The position numbers and the translations under genes were made by a program. 64,000 nt of DNA, from positions 1 to 64,000 of the forward strand of contig DASZPM010000030.1 in assembly GCA_035550215.1 (NCBI GenBank), given 5' to 3'. The stretch is from JABDFW01 sp035550215 (GTDB taxonomy: Bacteria; Bacteroidota; Bacteroidia; Chitinophagales; Chitinophagaceae). This document shows positions 26,002 to 32,335 of the stretch, in pieces. A model generated the notes under the pieces. That model did not search any database. It saw nothing but the letters and a program-made list of their open reading frames with translations, and was not told where the DNA came from. Position 1 is the stretch's first letter, and every line of letters starts with the position of its first letter.

Positions 26002-27531
26002 ATGCAGCCACAGAAAAACCAAAACGCTAACACTTCAGCCTTTCAAAAAGTATTTTACCACAGGCAAACAAATACCAAATACACAGGGCATTATTTATCC
26101 CGTATCGTATTACTATCAGCAGCGATATTTTTTTCTGTTGCAGCACAATCACAGGTGGCCGTTGAAAATTACCTGGAAAGCATCCGTGATAATAAAGCCG
26201 CTCTCACTGCTTTTTTTGCCCAAATGCCCAAGGGGGGCGATTTGCATAACCACCTCACAGGTTCCATCTATACTGAAACCTATATAAATTACGTAGTTGA
26301 CAACGATTATTACATTAATGTAAAAACGTTGGATGTTGCCGATAAACCGGGCAGTTCAGTTGACTGGCAGCGGTTTTCAACACTTAAACAGGCGGGCCAG
26401 TTAGACACCTACAAACAAAAGCTTATACAGGTTTGGTCAGTAAAAGACTATAACGGTGTTAGTTATCCATCTGACAAGTTGTTTTTTGAAACCTTCGGCA
26501 AATTTGGTGTGGCCAGTTCAAAAACCATTGAGCCCGGCTTACTTGAATTGAAAGAACGCGCCAAAGTGGAACATGTAAGCTACATTGAAACTTCTACCGG
26601 CGTGGGCGGTGATGATAACGTGCAGTTTCCGCGCAGCAACATGGATGATGCGCTGGAATACGCAGAGAATAACCGCGATACTGCCCTTACCTTCCGCATT
26701 CTTGACACAATTTATAATGCCATTATTGACCCGCTTAAACCCATAGCCGCCGCCAACAACAAATATATCAGCGATATGCACCGCAGGCTTGGCATTGACG
26801 ACGATGATTTTACCCTGCGTTACCAGTTTGCCTTTGTACGCACCATCGCCCCTACCCTTGTTTTCAGGAAAATGGTCCTGGCTTTCCAGGCGGTTTCCAC
26901 CGATACCAGCAAATTAGTTGTGGGGGTGAATATCCTCGCGCCGGAGAATAATGATATTTCCATGCGCGATTACTGGCTGCACATGCAAATGTTTAAATAC
27001 TGCCGCGCAAAAGCGCAGTTTAAAGAGGTTAAATGCAGCCTGCATGCCGGGGAGTTGGTATTGGGAATGGTAAAACCGGAGGAGCTTAGCTGGCATATTT
27101 ATGATGCAGTACGCGTTGCCGGGGCAGACAGGATTGGCCATGGGGTGGATATACCTTACGAACACGACTGTTATGACCTGCTGCGGTATATGGCCAGCCA
27201 TAAAGTGGCAGTGGAAATTAACCTGTACAGCAACCAGTTTATTCTGCATGTGCAGGACGACAGGCACCCTATAACCCTGTACAAACAGTTTGGAGTGCCC
27301 ATTACAATCAACACCGACGACGAAGGCGTATTGCGCAGCGACCTGATTGAACAATACGTAATACTGGCCAACCGTTACCACAGTATTACCTATAAAGACA
27401 TTAAACAGTTTGTATATAACAGCATTGAATACAGCTTTATACGCGACCCAAAACTGAAAGCCCATATAAAAAGCCAGCTTGATACTGAATTTGCGGCATT
27501 TGAAAAAATGATAGCGGGCATTCCCAAATAA
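26002..27531 (+). CDS. secreted adenosine deaminase (ADGF/ADA2-like)
   Basis: 509 aa. A long N-terminus leads to a signal-peptide-like stretch (LSRIVLLSAAIFFSVAAQSQ, ending near 50). The amidohydrolase barrel has all metal and catalytic motifs: KGGDLHNHLTGS (HxH), CSLHAGE (His and Glu of the HAGE motif), DRIGHGVDI and ITINTDDEGV (the metal Asp pair). This is the adenosine/AMP deaminase family, hydrolysing adenosine to inosine. Export and an N-terminal extension point to the extracellular ADGF branch, with a likely purine-scavenging role outside the cytoplasm. It is preceded by a TATATTTG box. Confidence 0.88.
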   Translation: MQPQKNQNANTSAFQKVFYHRQTNTKYTGHYLSRIVLLSAAIFFSVAAQSQVAVENYLESIRDNKAALTAFFAQMPKGGDLHNHLTGSIYTETYINYVVDNDYYINVKTLDVADKPGSSVDWQRFSTLKQAGQLDTYKQKLIQVWSVKDYNGVSYPSDKLFFETFGKFGVASSKTIEPGLLELKERAKVEHVSYIETSTGVGGDDNVQFPRSNMDDALEYAENNRDTALTFRILDTIYNAIIDPLKPIAAANNKYISDMHRRLGIDDDDFTLRYQFAFVRTIAPTLVFRKMVLAFQAVSTDTSKLVVGVNILAPENNDISMRDYWLHMQMFKYCRAKAQFKEVKCSLHAGELVLGMVKPEELSWHIYDAVRVAGADRIGHGVDIPYEHDCYDLLRYMASHKVAVEINLYSNQFILHVQDDRHPITLYKQFGVPITINTDDEGVLRSDLIEQYVILANRYHSITYKDIKQFVYNSIEYSFIRDPKLKAHIKSQLDTEFAAFEKMIAGIPK

Positions 27532-27557
27532 ATTATTAACATATAAAAATTGCTACA

Positions 27558-27707
27558 ATGAAAAATACAACTGCAACCCTTTTACTTATATGTATGTTGA
27601 GTGCAGGCAACGCACTATGCCAAACAAAATTTGACACGTCTGAAGTCATGCATTGTAGTGTAAAATATTGTTGTCAATATAAAATTGAAAAAAATTGGGA
27701 GATTTAG
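27558..27707 (+). pseudogene. truncated secretory leader ORF (49 aa)
   Basis: Starts 26 bases after the deaminase with a good signal peptide (KNTTATLLLICMLSAGNALC), then stops after 49 codons (...KIEKNWEI). The downstream 250 bases have no continuing frame. It reads like the 5' remnant of a secreted-protein gene whose body was lost when the accessory stretch to the right arrived. A real Cys-rich micro-protein cannot be excluded. Confidence 0.4.
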
Positions 27708-27884
27708 GCAAGCCAACAAACACTAAATTTTTATATCCATAGCGATTGCAAAATTCCTTAAACTTCAATAAAACAATTGTAACACCATCATAAGTTGAGG
27801 AAAAATCAAGGGTCTTAGTTTTAATTTAAAGTCTTTGTTTGTATAACGGTAGCCTGTTTGTAGGGTGTCGCTTTACAGTTGCCA

Positions 27885-27905
27885 CTAACGAGTGCCGGCT
27901 TTGTG
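27885..27905 (+). repeat. CTAACG-N9-TTTGTG motif, copy 1
   Basis: CTAACG, nine bases ending GGC, then TTTGTG. Related copies at 28241-28260 and 28887-28907 lie in the same orientation. The outer end (CGTTAG on the minus strand) resembles the GTTRRRY box of integron attC sites. This copy ends 7 bases before a 46-bp palindrome. Confidence 0.55.
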
Positions 27906-27912
27906 TTCGTGG

Positions 27913-27958
27913 TGTAGCCTTCCCATTTTTGTAAGCTTACAAAAATGGGAAGGCTACA
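27913..27958. repeat. 46-bp perfect palindrome
   Basis: Two 23-base arms beginning TGTAGCCTTCCC are perfectly inverted with no loop, centred on AAGCTT (27935/27936). The right half supplies the last codons and the stop of the neighbouring minus-strand gene. There is no T run, so it is not a standard terminator. Confidence 0.9.
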
Positions 27959-28230
27959 GGGTCTGTCAAAAAAGTATTTAAAACATTTCTAAGCTTCCAG
28001 GTTTCAAACTGTCCTTCTTCAATTATGTTCTTTTTGATAAAGTCGGGAAGCGTCGCAATAACATACTTGTCTTTAAAGTCTAAAGAAATAAGCTCTAAGT
28101 ATATGTCCTTGTCAAGTTGCTGTTCTAAGTCAGAGTGTTTATAAATGAACTTCTCTAGGTCGGAAACAGAAATGTCGCCATTTAAAAACTTGTAAAATTC
28201 TATTTTGTTTTCGTCTGAAAGTTTCGTCAT
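27937..28230 (-). CDS. small hypothetical accessory protein, 97 aa
   Basis: Starts at ATG 28230 (MTKLSDENKIEFYKFLNG); the frame extends to 28278 but that part lies in the structured intergenic element. It is acidic and helical, with the pattern FYKFLNGDISVSDLEKFIYKHSDLEQQL and YLELISLDFK, reminiscent of small immunity-type proteins found singly in Bacteroidota accessory regions. That resemblance is recall only. The last six codons and stop come from one arm of a 46-bp palindrome, so the natural C-terminus may have been replaced. Confidence 0.6.
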   Translation of the reverse strand: MTKLSDENKIEFYKFLNGDISVSDLEKFIYKHSDLEQQLDKDIYLELISLDFKDKYVIATLPDFIKKNIIEEGQFETWKLRNVLNTFLTDPVAFPFL

Positions 28231-28236
28231 AATATA

Positions 28237-28438
28237 GCAGCTAACGGAAAGGGCTTTGTGCAGGTGGAGAATTAGCATTCCGTCTGCCCATAACCAAAGT
28301 ACAATTTATGGATTAATGTTCATTGTTTATTCTGTTGCTCATTGTTGTTCGTCACGCTCGAACCGCTGCTGATGCTTGCAAATAGCTGATAACTTATTCG
28401 TCGTGCCCCACTTGCTCAAAACCAACTGTTAGGCGCTG
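28237..28438. repeat. attC-like structured intergenic element
   Basis: About 200 bases between two small minus-strand genes. One end is CTAACGGAAAGGGCTTTGTG (28241-28260); the other is AACTGTTAGGCGCTG, where GTTAGGC (28428-28434) fits GTTRRRY and its complement GCCTAAC fits RYYYAAC. The ends are imperfectly inverted, as in integron attC sites, but the spacing is at the long end. No integrase of the integron type is in the window. Confidence 0.4.
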
Positions 28439-28488
28439 TATTTGTTTCTCCAGTCGTCAGGAACATCCAACCAAATTGCTGGTATTAG

Positions 28489-28863
28489 TCAATTACTCTG
28501 ATTAAATGTTAGAGTCTCGTCCGAAAAAGAAATTTTCTTTGTTTCAATTTTGTTTAGAATTTCTTGAATAATTTCCTTCTGTTTCGTGTCCGCCGAAAAA
28601 TTAAAGTCGTCAACGTTAACCGGGATTTCTGAAAAGCAACCTTTGTAAAAAATGCCCTCAAGTCTGCCAAGCCCGTATTCATTTTCCTTTTTGTCAGCAC
28701 ACCATTTCCACCAACTTATACTTTTAATTTTAAAGCCATTAGTCACAAGGTCTGAAACAAAGTCTTTGTAGTTGTCACGAGATACAATAATGTCAATATA
28801 GCCGTGTCCTACGGGTTGCGCTTTGTGCTTCTGAAGTATGTCGTCAAGAACTTTCTTATCCAT
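28489..28863 (-). CDS. small hypothetical accessory protein, 124 aa
   Basis: Cytosolic, alpha/beta. Notable segments are KAQPVGHGYIDIIVSRDNY, the aromatic ISWWKWCADKKENEYGLG and EIPVNVDDFNFS. I recall related single-gene proteins in Bacteroidota accessory loci but no function. It is separated from the next small gene by an attC-like element and has another such motif (28887-28907) directly upstream. This is the one-gene-one-site layout of a cassette. Confidence 0.6.
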   Translation of the reverse strand: MDKKVLDDILQKHKAQPVGHGYIDIIVSRDNYKDFVSDLVTNGFKIKSISWWKWCADKKENEYGLGRLEGIFYKGCFSEIPVNVDDFNFSADTKQKEIIQEILNKIETKKISFSDETLTFNQSN

Positions 28864-28886
28864 TTGAAGGTCGTCGTGGTATTGCG

Positions 28887-28907
28887 CTTAACGTTCAAGC
28901 ATTTGTG
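28887..28907 (+). repeat. CTTAACG-N8-TTTGTG motif, copy 3
   Basis: Third member of the motif family. On the minus strand it reads CACAAATGC...CGTTAAGC just before the 124-aa gene; GTTAAGC fits the integron R' box GTTRRRY. Confidence 0.5.
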
Positions 28908-29020
28908 AAGGCATGGAAATAGCGATTGGTCAGCCGATACAAATGCTTAATTGAAAAACTGATTTTGAATATAATTACAAATGTTCAATAGCGTATTGTC
29001 TGACGATAACAAAAGATAAA

Positions 29021-29143
29021 TATCCGCCGGAGGCGGGCTTTTATTACATCTCCTTAGCCAGCTAAGCCCAAAGCCAAACACACAAGGCTAAGGAGAGCAG
29101 CCAACAGCTTTTATTTTACCAACAGCCTACGGATAGCTGGGGG
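29021..29143. repeat. composite structured repeat, copy B
   Basis: Has the same order as 691-790: CCGCC/GGCGG hairpin, then CTCCTTAGCC (29050-29059) pairing with GGCTAAGGAG (29086-29095), then the GGAGAGC...GCTTTTA...CCTACGG unit. The second stem differs in sequence from copy A but keeps pairing. Confidence 0.7.
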
Positions 29144-29164
29144 ATGAAGACCCTGCGGAGAAAG

Positions 29165-29214
29165 GAACCGGAGAGCAGTTGCCGCTTTTATTCCCATGCT
29201 ACCGAGAGCAGGGG
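29165..29214. repeat. extra unit of the structured repeat
   Basis: AACCGGAGAGCAGTTGCCGC followed by TTTTATT and CTACCGAGAGCAGGGG. It matches the second half of copies A and B. Confidence 0.5.
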
Positions 29215-29217
29215 AAA

Positions 29218-29568
29218 TTACTTGGCATAAGTTGGAAGAGAAGAACAAGGAAATGAAGATAGCAAAAAACTTTCGGGAAATGTAGACCAAAGGTCAACAA
29301 CAGGAATTTTAGAGTGAATTAAATCATAAGACCCCTTGTTTAAAACGACATGACACAGAGTTCGGTGTCCCTTAGGAATTTTATCATATAACAAACCAAA
29401 CCCTTGCGAAACCATTATTATTTTACCAAAAAAAAAATGACTATTTATTTTGTCACCGAACTCGCAAAAAAAGGAGAATGAGGTTCCTTTTGGAATATCA
29501 AAAAAGGAGTAATCAAAAAAAACAAATTCACTAATCACTTCTGCATGTCTGTATTTCAAAATATCCAA
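29218..29568 (-). CDS. hypothetical Phe-rich protein, perhaps a remnant
   Basis: A 116-aa frame rich in Phe and aromatic beta segments (FVFFDYSFFDIPKGTSFSFF, FFFGKIIMVSQGFGLLYDKI). The only start is TTG 29568; the frame stays open upstream for about 20 codons without ATG, so the true N-terminus may be lost. The C-terminus runs to the edge of a structured repeat unit. I do not recognise it. It lies in the accessory stretch left of the integrated element and may be decaying. Confidence 0.35.
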   Translation of the reverse strand: MDILKYRHAEVISEFVFFDYSFFDIPKGTSFSFFCEFGDKINSHFFFGKIIMVSQGFGLLYDKIPKGHRTLCHVVLNKGSYDLIHSKIPVVDLWSTFPESFLLSSFPCSSLPTYAK

Positions 29569-29629
29569 AATCTTTTGCTTAGATTTATCAAAACAATTCC
29601 TTTTATTTTTAGAAAATAATTATTCATGA

Positions 29630-29842
29630 TTATTTCTGTTTGTTTTTAATTATCTCTAAAGCCTTTTTATAAAATGTTTGAATTTGTTCATCGGTCATTT
29701 TTGTTCTGCCCTCAAGCAGAGTGCTAATATTTTCGGTCCGCGATATTTTACTTGGCACATCAATACCCATTTCTTTTAAAATGCTTCTTGCATCAGAGGC
29801 AGAAATATAACCTTCAGTATATTTACCTTTTCCGCAGGGTCT
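29630..29842 (-). pseudogene. C-terminal gene fragment cut by a hairpin repeat
   Basis: An open frame of 70 codons without a start codon. The last 65 are protein-like (GYISASDARSILKEMGIDV, then TLLEGRTKMTDEQIQTFYKK, ending KNKQK). Its 5' end falls inside an inverted repeat (29832-29881), which introduces an in-frame stop. It looks like the tail of a gene whose front was displaced by that repeat. The family is not recognised. Confidence 0.5.
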
Positions 29843-29881
29843 TCATGCTTGGCATTGTGCACTGGCCATGAGACCCTGCGG
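29832..29881. repeat. REP-like inverted repeat
   Basis: CCGCAGGGTCT (29832-29842) and AGACCCTGCGG (29871-29881) are perfectly inverted, with a further CATG...CATG pairing inside. The half-sequence ACCCTGCGG also occurs in the repeat block near 29150. Confidence 0.75.
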
Positions 29882-29966
29882 CATGACTGGCACTAAAGTT
29901 AAATTATTTTGTGTGTACGACATTTCATGTTTAATAGAGAGGGTTGTATTAGTATCCTTAACTGCC

Positions 29967-30005
29967 AATAAAAACAGCCTGCAAACAAGTATATTTTACA
30001 GGCTG
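29967..30005 (-). terminator. terminator, probably of the tRNA-Pro gene before element insertion
   Basis: On the minus strand CAGCCTG ... CAGGCTG (30005-29999 with 29981-29975) is followed by TTTTTATT. No gene now reads into it. It lies 23 bases past the 14-bp copy of the tRNA 3' end (30028-30041), where the tRNA terminator should be if the element were removed. Confidence 0.65.
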
Positions 30006-30027
30006 ATATGGTTATTTAAATGAAGGA

Positions 30028-30041
30028 GGTCGGGATGACTG
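30028..30041. repeat. left attachment site (tRNA 3'-end copy)
   Basis: GGTCGGGATGACTG is identical to 61470-61483, the 3' end (acceptor and T-stem) of the tRNA-Pro gene. The same orientation is expected for integration into the tRNA. Confidence 0.65.
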
Positions 30042-30101
30042 CCCGATATGCTATTTTATAAGTGGCTGATTTTCACCAATCTGACTACCCTCCTCCAAAA
30101 A

Positions 30102-30122
30102 GAACTCACTGTTTTACTCACC
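30102..30122. repeat. 21-bp direct repeat, left copy
   Basis: Starts GAACTCACTG and ends ACTCACC; identical to 61349-61369 in the same orientation. It lies about 60 bases inside the left end of the element. It may be an arm-type integrase site or the att core of a nested or earlier integration. Confidence 0.85.
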
Positions 30123-30248
30123 GCACTTTCAGCACTCAAATTTACGCAAAACGACTTACATTTACAGTTTTTTTCTTTCTTCGAGTGCTTTGCCCCCTTT
30201 GATAAAAAAGGGGGGTACCGTGTTTTTGACCGCACTATTTTTATACAT

Positions 30249-30668
30249 TCATCCGGATTCCCCATGAAAACAAATGTGACCCGTGACCGGCTCCATCAAT
30301 ATAGAGAATATTTTGAACGAACTCGGCATCAAAGATGGCAAGCTTGTCATTTTCTGTGGTGCAGGCATATCTATGATAAGCATATCCGCCAAATGACCGC
30401 CGCGGGCTGCCGCTTCCAGCCTGTCCTTTCCTTTTTCCAGCAGGTGGAAAGAGCCTTTATGAAGAAAACCGGCCAGCCGCCTGCCCTGGGGCAATGTTGG
30501 CAGCACCAGTTCTAATACCATTGTTTTATCGGCAGCGGCCTGTATTTCCCGCACCACGAACCCGCCTGCAGCTTCCTGCATTACCTGCACTTTGCTGCAA
30601 CCTTTTACCTCCGGGCGGCTCACCTGCCTTTCGCTGCCAGGCGGTGCTATGAATAACGGGATCGTCAT
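30249..30668 (-). CDS. hypothetical protein, C-terminus probably rearranged
   Basis: 139 aa from ATG 30668, only 6 bases after the stop of the sigma-like gene, so co-transcribed. Residues 1-95 (VQVMQEAAGGFVVREIQAA, then MVLELVLPTLPQGRRLAGFL) look like a normal cytosolic protein. The last 40 residues are antisense to the SIR2 remnant, so the natural C-terminus was probably lost at the junction near 30376. The family is not recognised. Confidence 0.4.
   Translation of the reverse strand: MTIPLFIAPPGSERQVSRPEVKGCSKVQVMQEAAGGFVVREIQAAADKTMVLELVLPTLPQGRRLAGFLHKGSFHLLEKGKDRLEAAARGGHLADMLIIDMPAPQKMTSLPSLMPSSFKIFSILMEPVTGHICFHGESG
30283..30396 (+). pseudogene. N-terminal remnant of a SIR2-like gene
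   Basis: From GTG 30283 the frame reads 37 codons, including NILNELGIKDGKLVIFCGAG then ISM, a typical start of SIR2-family NAD-binding domains (GAGxS motif). The match ends at about 30376 and the frame stops at 30394-30396. The rest of the gene is absent. It marks a junction at the left end of the element: older DNA to the left, chaperone cargo to the right. SIR2 domains often occur in defence genes; which kind this was cannot be said. Confidence 0.55.
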
Positions 30669-30674
30669 GGCAGG

Positions 30675-31253
30675 TTAAAATTGCGATCCTTCCGGCATAT
30701 AATGGTTGTCCAAACCGGACAAATTTTCCTGCCAGTCTGTGGCGATGCCCTTTAACTGCCCGGCAATGGCCTGCAACGGTATCCTTTCCTGTGGGCTCAA
30801 GCGGAAGCTGCCACGCGGGTTGGGCAGCTCGTTGCTGACGGCGTCCGGGAGCCTGCGGAATACCTTTGCCTTTTCCAGCAGGCCGTTGATATGCTGTTCA
30901 TTTTGCAGGAGCCGCAGCATGTTTTTCTGTTGCTTCGTTTTCTCCGGAATCCATTCCAGCAGCGTGGTGCAGGCGCTGAGCGTTGCCTGGTACAGGAACG
31001 CTTCAATTTCCTCCGCTGACCGCCAGGGGCGGCTTCCGGCGCAAATCCAGAAATAATTAAAGACAAAATGGGTGAGGGTAGCCGCCGTTTGCAGTTCGGC
31101 GTTCAAGTCCCTACTTCCCGTCCCGGTAACCAGCCGCGAAAAATAGACCAGCCGGTACCGGTACTGGCGGAATACCTGCCAGCGGGCTTTGCTGTGCCCT
31201 GCCTGGATGGCTGCTATGAGCGCGGGTAACGCCTGTGGATCGGTTGCTTTCAT
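30675..31253 (-). CDS. sigma-factor-like hypothetical protein
   Basis: 192 aa from ATG 31253; a longer frame to 31388 has a poor N-terminus. Residues about 8-90 (LIAAIQAGHSKARWQVFRQY, then RLVYFSRLVTGTGSRDLNAE and AEEIEAFLYQATLSACTTLL) follow the helix order of ECF sigma-70 region 2, though the usual DxFxKxW core is not conserved. No region 4 helix-turn-helix is visible in the C-terminal half. It may be a degenerate sigma factor or a helical regulator travelling with the chaperone genes. The region is GC-richer than the chromosomal neighbours. Confidence 0.45.
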   Translation of the reverse strand: MKATDPQALPALIAAIQAGHSKARWQVFRQYRYRLVYFSRLVTGTGSRDLNAELQTAATLTHFVFNYFWICAGSRPWRSAEEIEAFLYQATLSACTTLLEWIPEKTKQQKNMLRLLQNEQHINGLLEKAKVFRRLPDAVSNELPNPRGSFRLSPQERIPLQAIAGQLKGIATDWQENLSGLDNHYMPEGSQF

Positions 31254-31520
31254 ATTATAATAAAGTGTAAGGTCATGGGGCAATCTTATTGCATTCTTTT
31301 CTTTCCGGGTACCCACGGGCGGCGAATTACCGCATAATACAAGAAATGCTTTACTACTGCCCGTAAGGTTTATACTTAGCGTCGCCAACTTTAACCCCGC
31401 AGCTTGGCAGTGACCGTTATTTTCTTTATTTTTTGCCGTTACCTTTGTTTCCTTTCGTCCCGGTGAAAACGTCTAAGGTTAGGTCTCTGCCTGGTGGTTT
31501 ACCCTTGAAAGCCTAATTGC

Positions 31521-32111
31521 ATGACTTTGCCGTTAACTACTCTTGTTCCCGGTTTCTTCCATCCTTTTGGCACCCTCTGCCACAGCATCCCTTTTGCTGG
31601 CGCCCGCCTGGCTGCGGGTATAGACAAAGACGATTATCTGTTGGAATATGTTTGCCCCGGCGACCTCCCGCTCCTGCAGTCCTGGCACACATTGCGCTAT
31701 CCGCATAGTAAAGTCGCAGCCTATAATGAAACGGAGGAAATGATCGCCTTAGCCGGTCACGTACAAAGTTTTATCCTGCGGTACCTGCGTTATCCTGTTT
31801 TTCATCTGAGTGTCTTCGAGGCCGGGTACTATGGAGCAGGCGAAAACGATTTTCAAGCCCTTCCCGGCGATTACCTGCTGCAATTCAATAATACCCCGCT
31901 GGACAGCCCGGTATCGTTGCGCCAGGCAGGGTTGAGCCTGTTTATGAAATATTGTTTTTCGTTTCCCGAAGTCCTTCGCTTGCTATACCGCGTTAACCAA
32001 AAGGACACAGAAAGGTCTCTCGTGATGCATCATCTGCTGGAATCACATGGCTTTCAACCCTGCAACAAGGATGAATTTCTTTGCCTGTCATCCGCATCCT
32101 TCATTTTTTAG
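31521..32111 (+). CDS. hypothetical protein, 196 aa
   Basis: Cytosolic and aromatic-rich. Segments include LQSWHTLRYPHSKVAAYNET, VQSFILRYLRYPVFHLSVFEAGYY and LLYRVNQKDTERSLVMHHLLESHGF, the last resembling the final helices of GNAT acetyltransferases. No acetyl-CoA loop (R/QxxGxG/A) is visible, so I do not assign activity. It stands alone on the plus strand between the sigma-like operon and groEL and converges with groEL. It is a member of the chaperone cargo block by position only. Confidence 0.5.
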   Translation: MTLPLTTLVPGFFHPFGTLCHSIPFAGARLAAGIDKDDYLLEYVCPGDLPLLQSWHTLRYPHSKVAAYNETEEMIALAGHVQSFILRYLRYPVFHLSVFEAGYYGAGENDFQALPGDYLLQFNNTPLDSPVSLRQAGLSLFMKYCFSFPEVLRLLYRVNQKDTERSLVMHHLLESHGFQPCNKDEFLCLSSASFIF

Positions 32112-32275
32112 CTTACTCTGGAAGCAGCTTCCTTAAATCAGGGTAGTGCATATGCCGGGGATTTTTATCACAGCGGCCAATGGTCAGCCAGTGGCACAAG
32201 CAGGCCTGGCAGATAGCGCTACGGTCATAATCAATCCTGTGGTCAAATAATGATGGTAAACCCTTACACCGCCAG

Positions 32276-32306
32276 GAAAAAAAACAGGCTGCCAACGACA
32301 GCCTGT
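32276..32306 (-). terminator. intrinsic terminator of the groES-groEL unit
   Basis: On the minus strand ACAGGCT ... AGCCTGT (32306 to 32284) is followed by eight T (complement of 32276-32283), about 30 bases past the groEL stop. Confidence 0.85.
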
Positions 32307-32335
32307 GTTACGAAAAATCCAAATGCGAAAAACTA

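Larger units (their letters stand above)
28864..29217. other. non-coding stretch with an inverted repeat and hairpin repeats
   Basis: It contains the motif CTTAACG-N8-TTTGTG at 28887-28907, with an inverted partner (AAGCATTTGT against ACAAATGCTT, about 50 bases apart), then the composite hairpin repeat copy B (29021-29143) and a further unit (29165-29214). I see no gene. Confidence 0.5.

Noticed and set aside
27532..30027. CRISPR array in the repeat-rich accessory stretch
   Set aside because: The repeats are not regularly spaced, are not identical, and no cas gene is present.
30020..30060. A second tRNA at the left end
   Set aside because: Only 14 bases of the tRNA 3' end are present; no D arm or anticodon arm can be folded, so it is an attachment-site copy.
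30131..30189. AGCACTC ... GAGTGCT pair, like halves of a CIRCE (HrcA) operator near the chaperone block
   Set aside because: The spacing is 45 bases instead of 9, and it is over 4 kb from the groES promoter.
30048..30515. 155-aa plus-strand open frame
   Set aside because: It crosses the attachment repeats, the SIR2 remnant (in another frame) and the antisense of the cargo ORF, so it cannot be one gene.
32113..32295. 60-aa minus-strand open frame after groEL
   Set aside because: Its start codon lies inside the groEL terminator hairpin.
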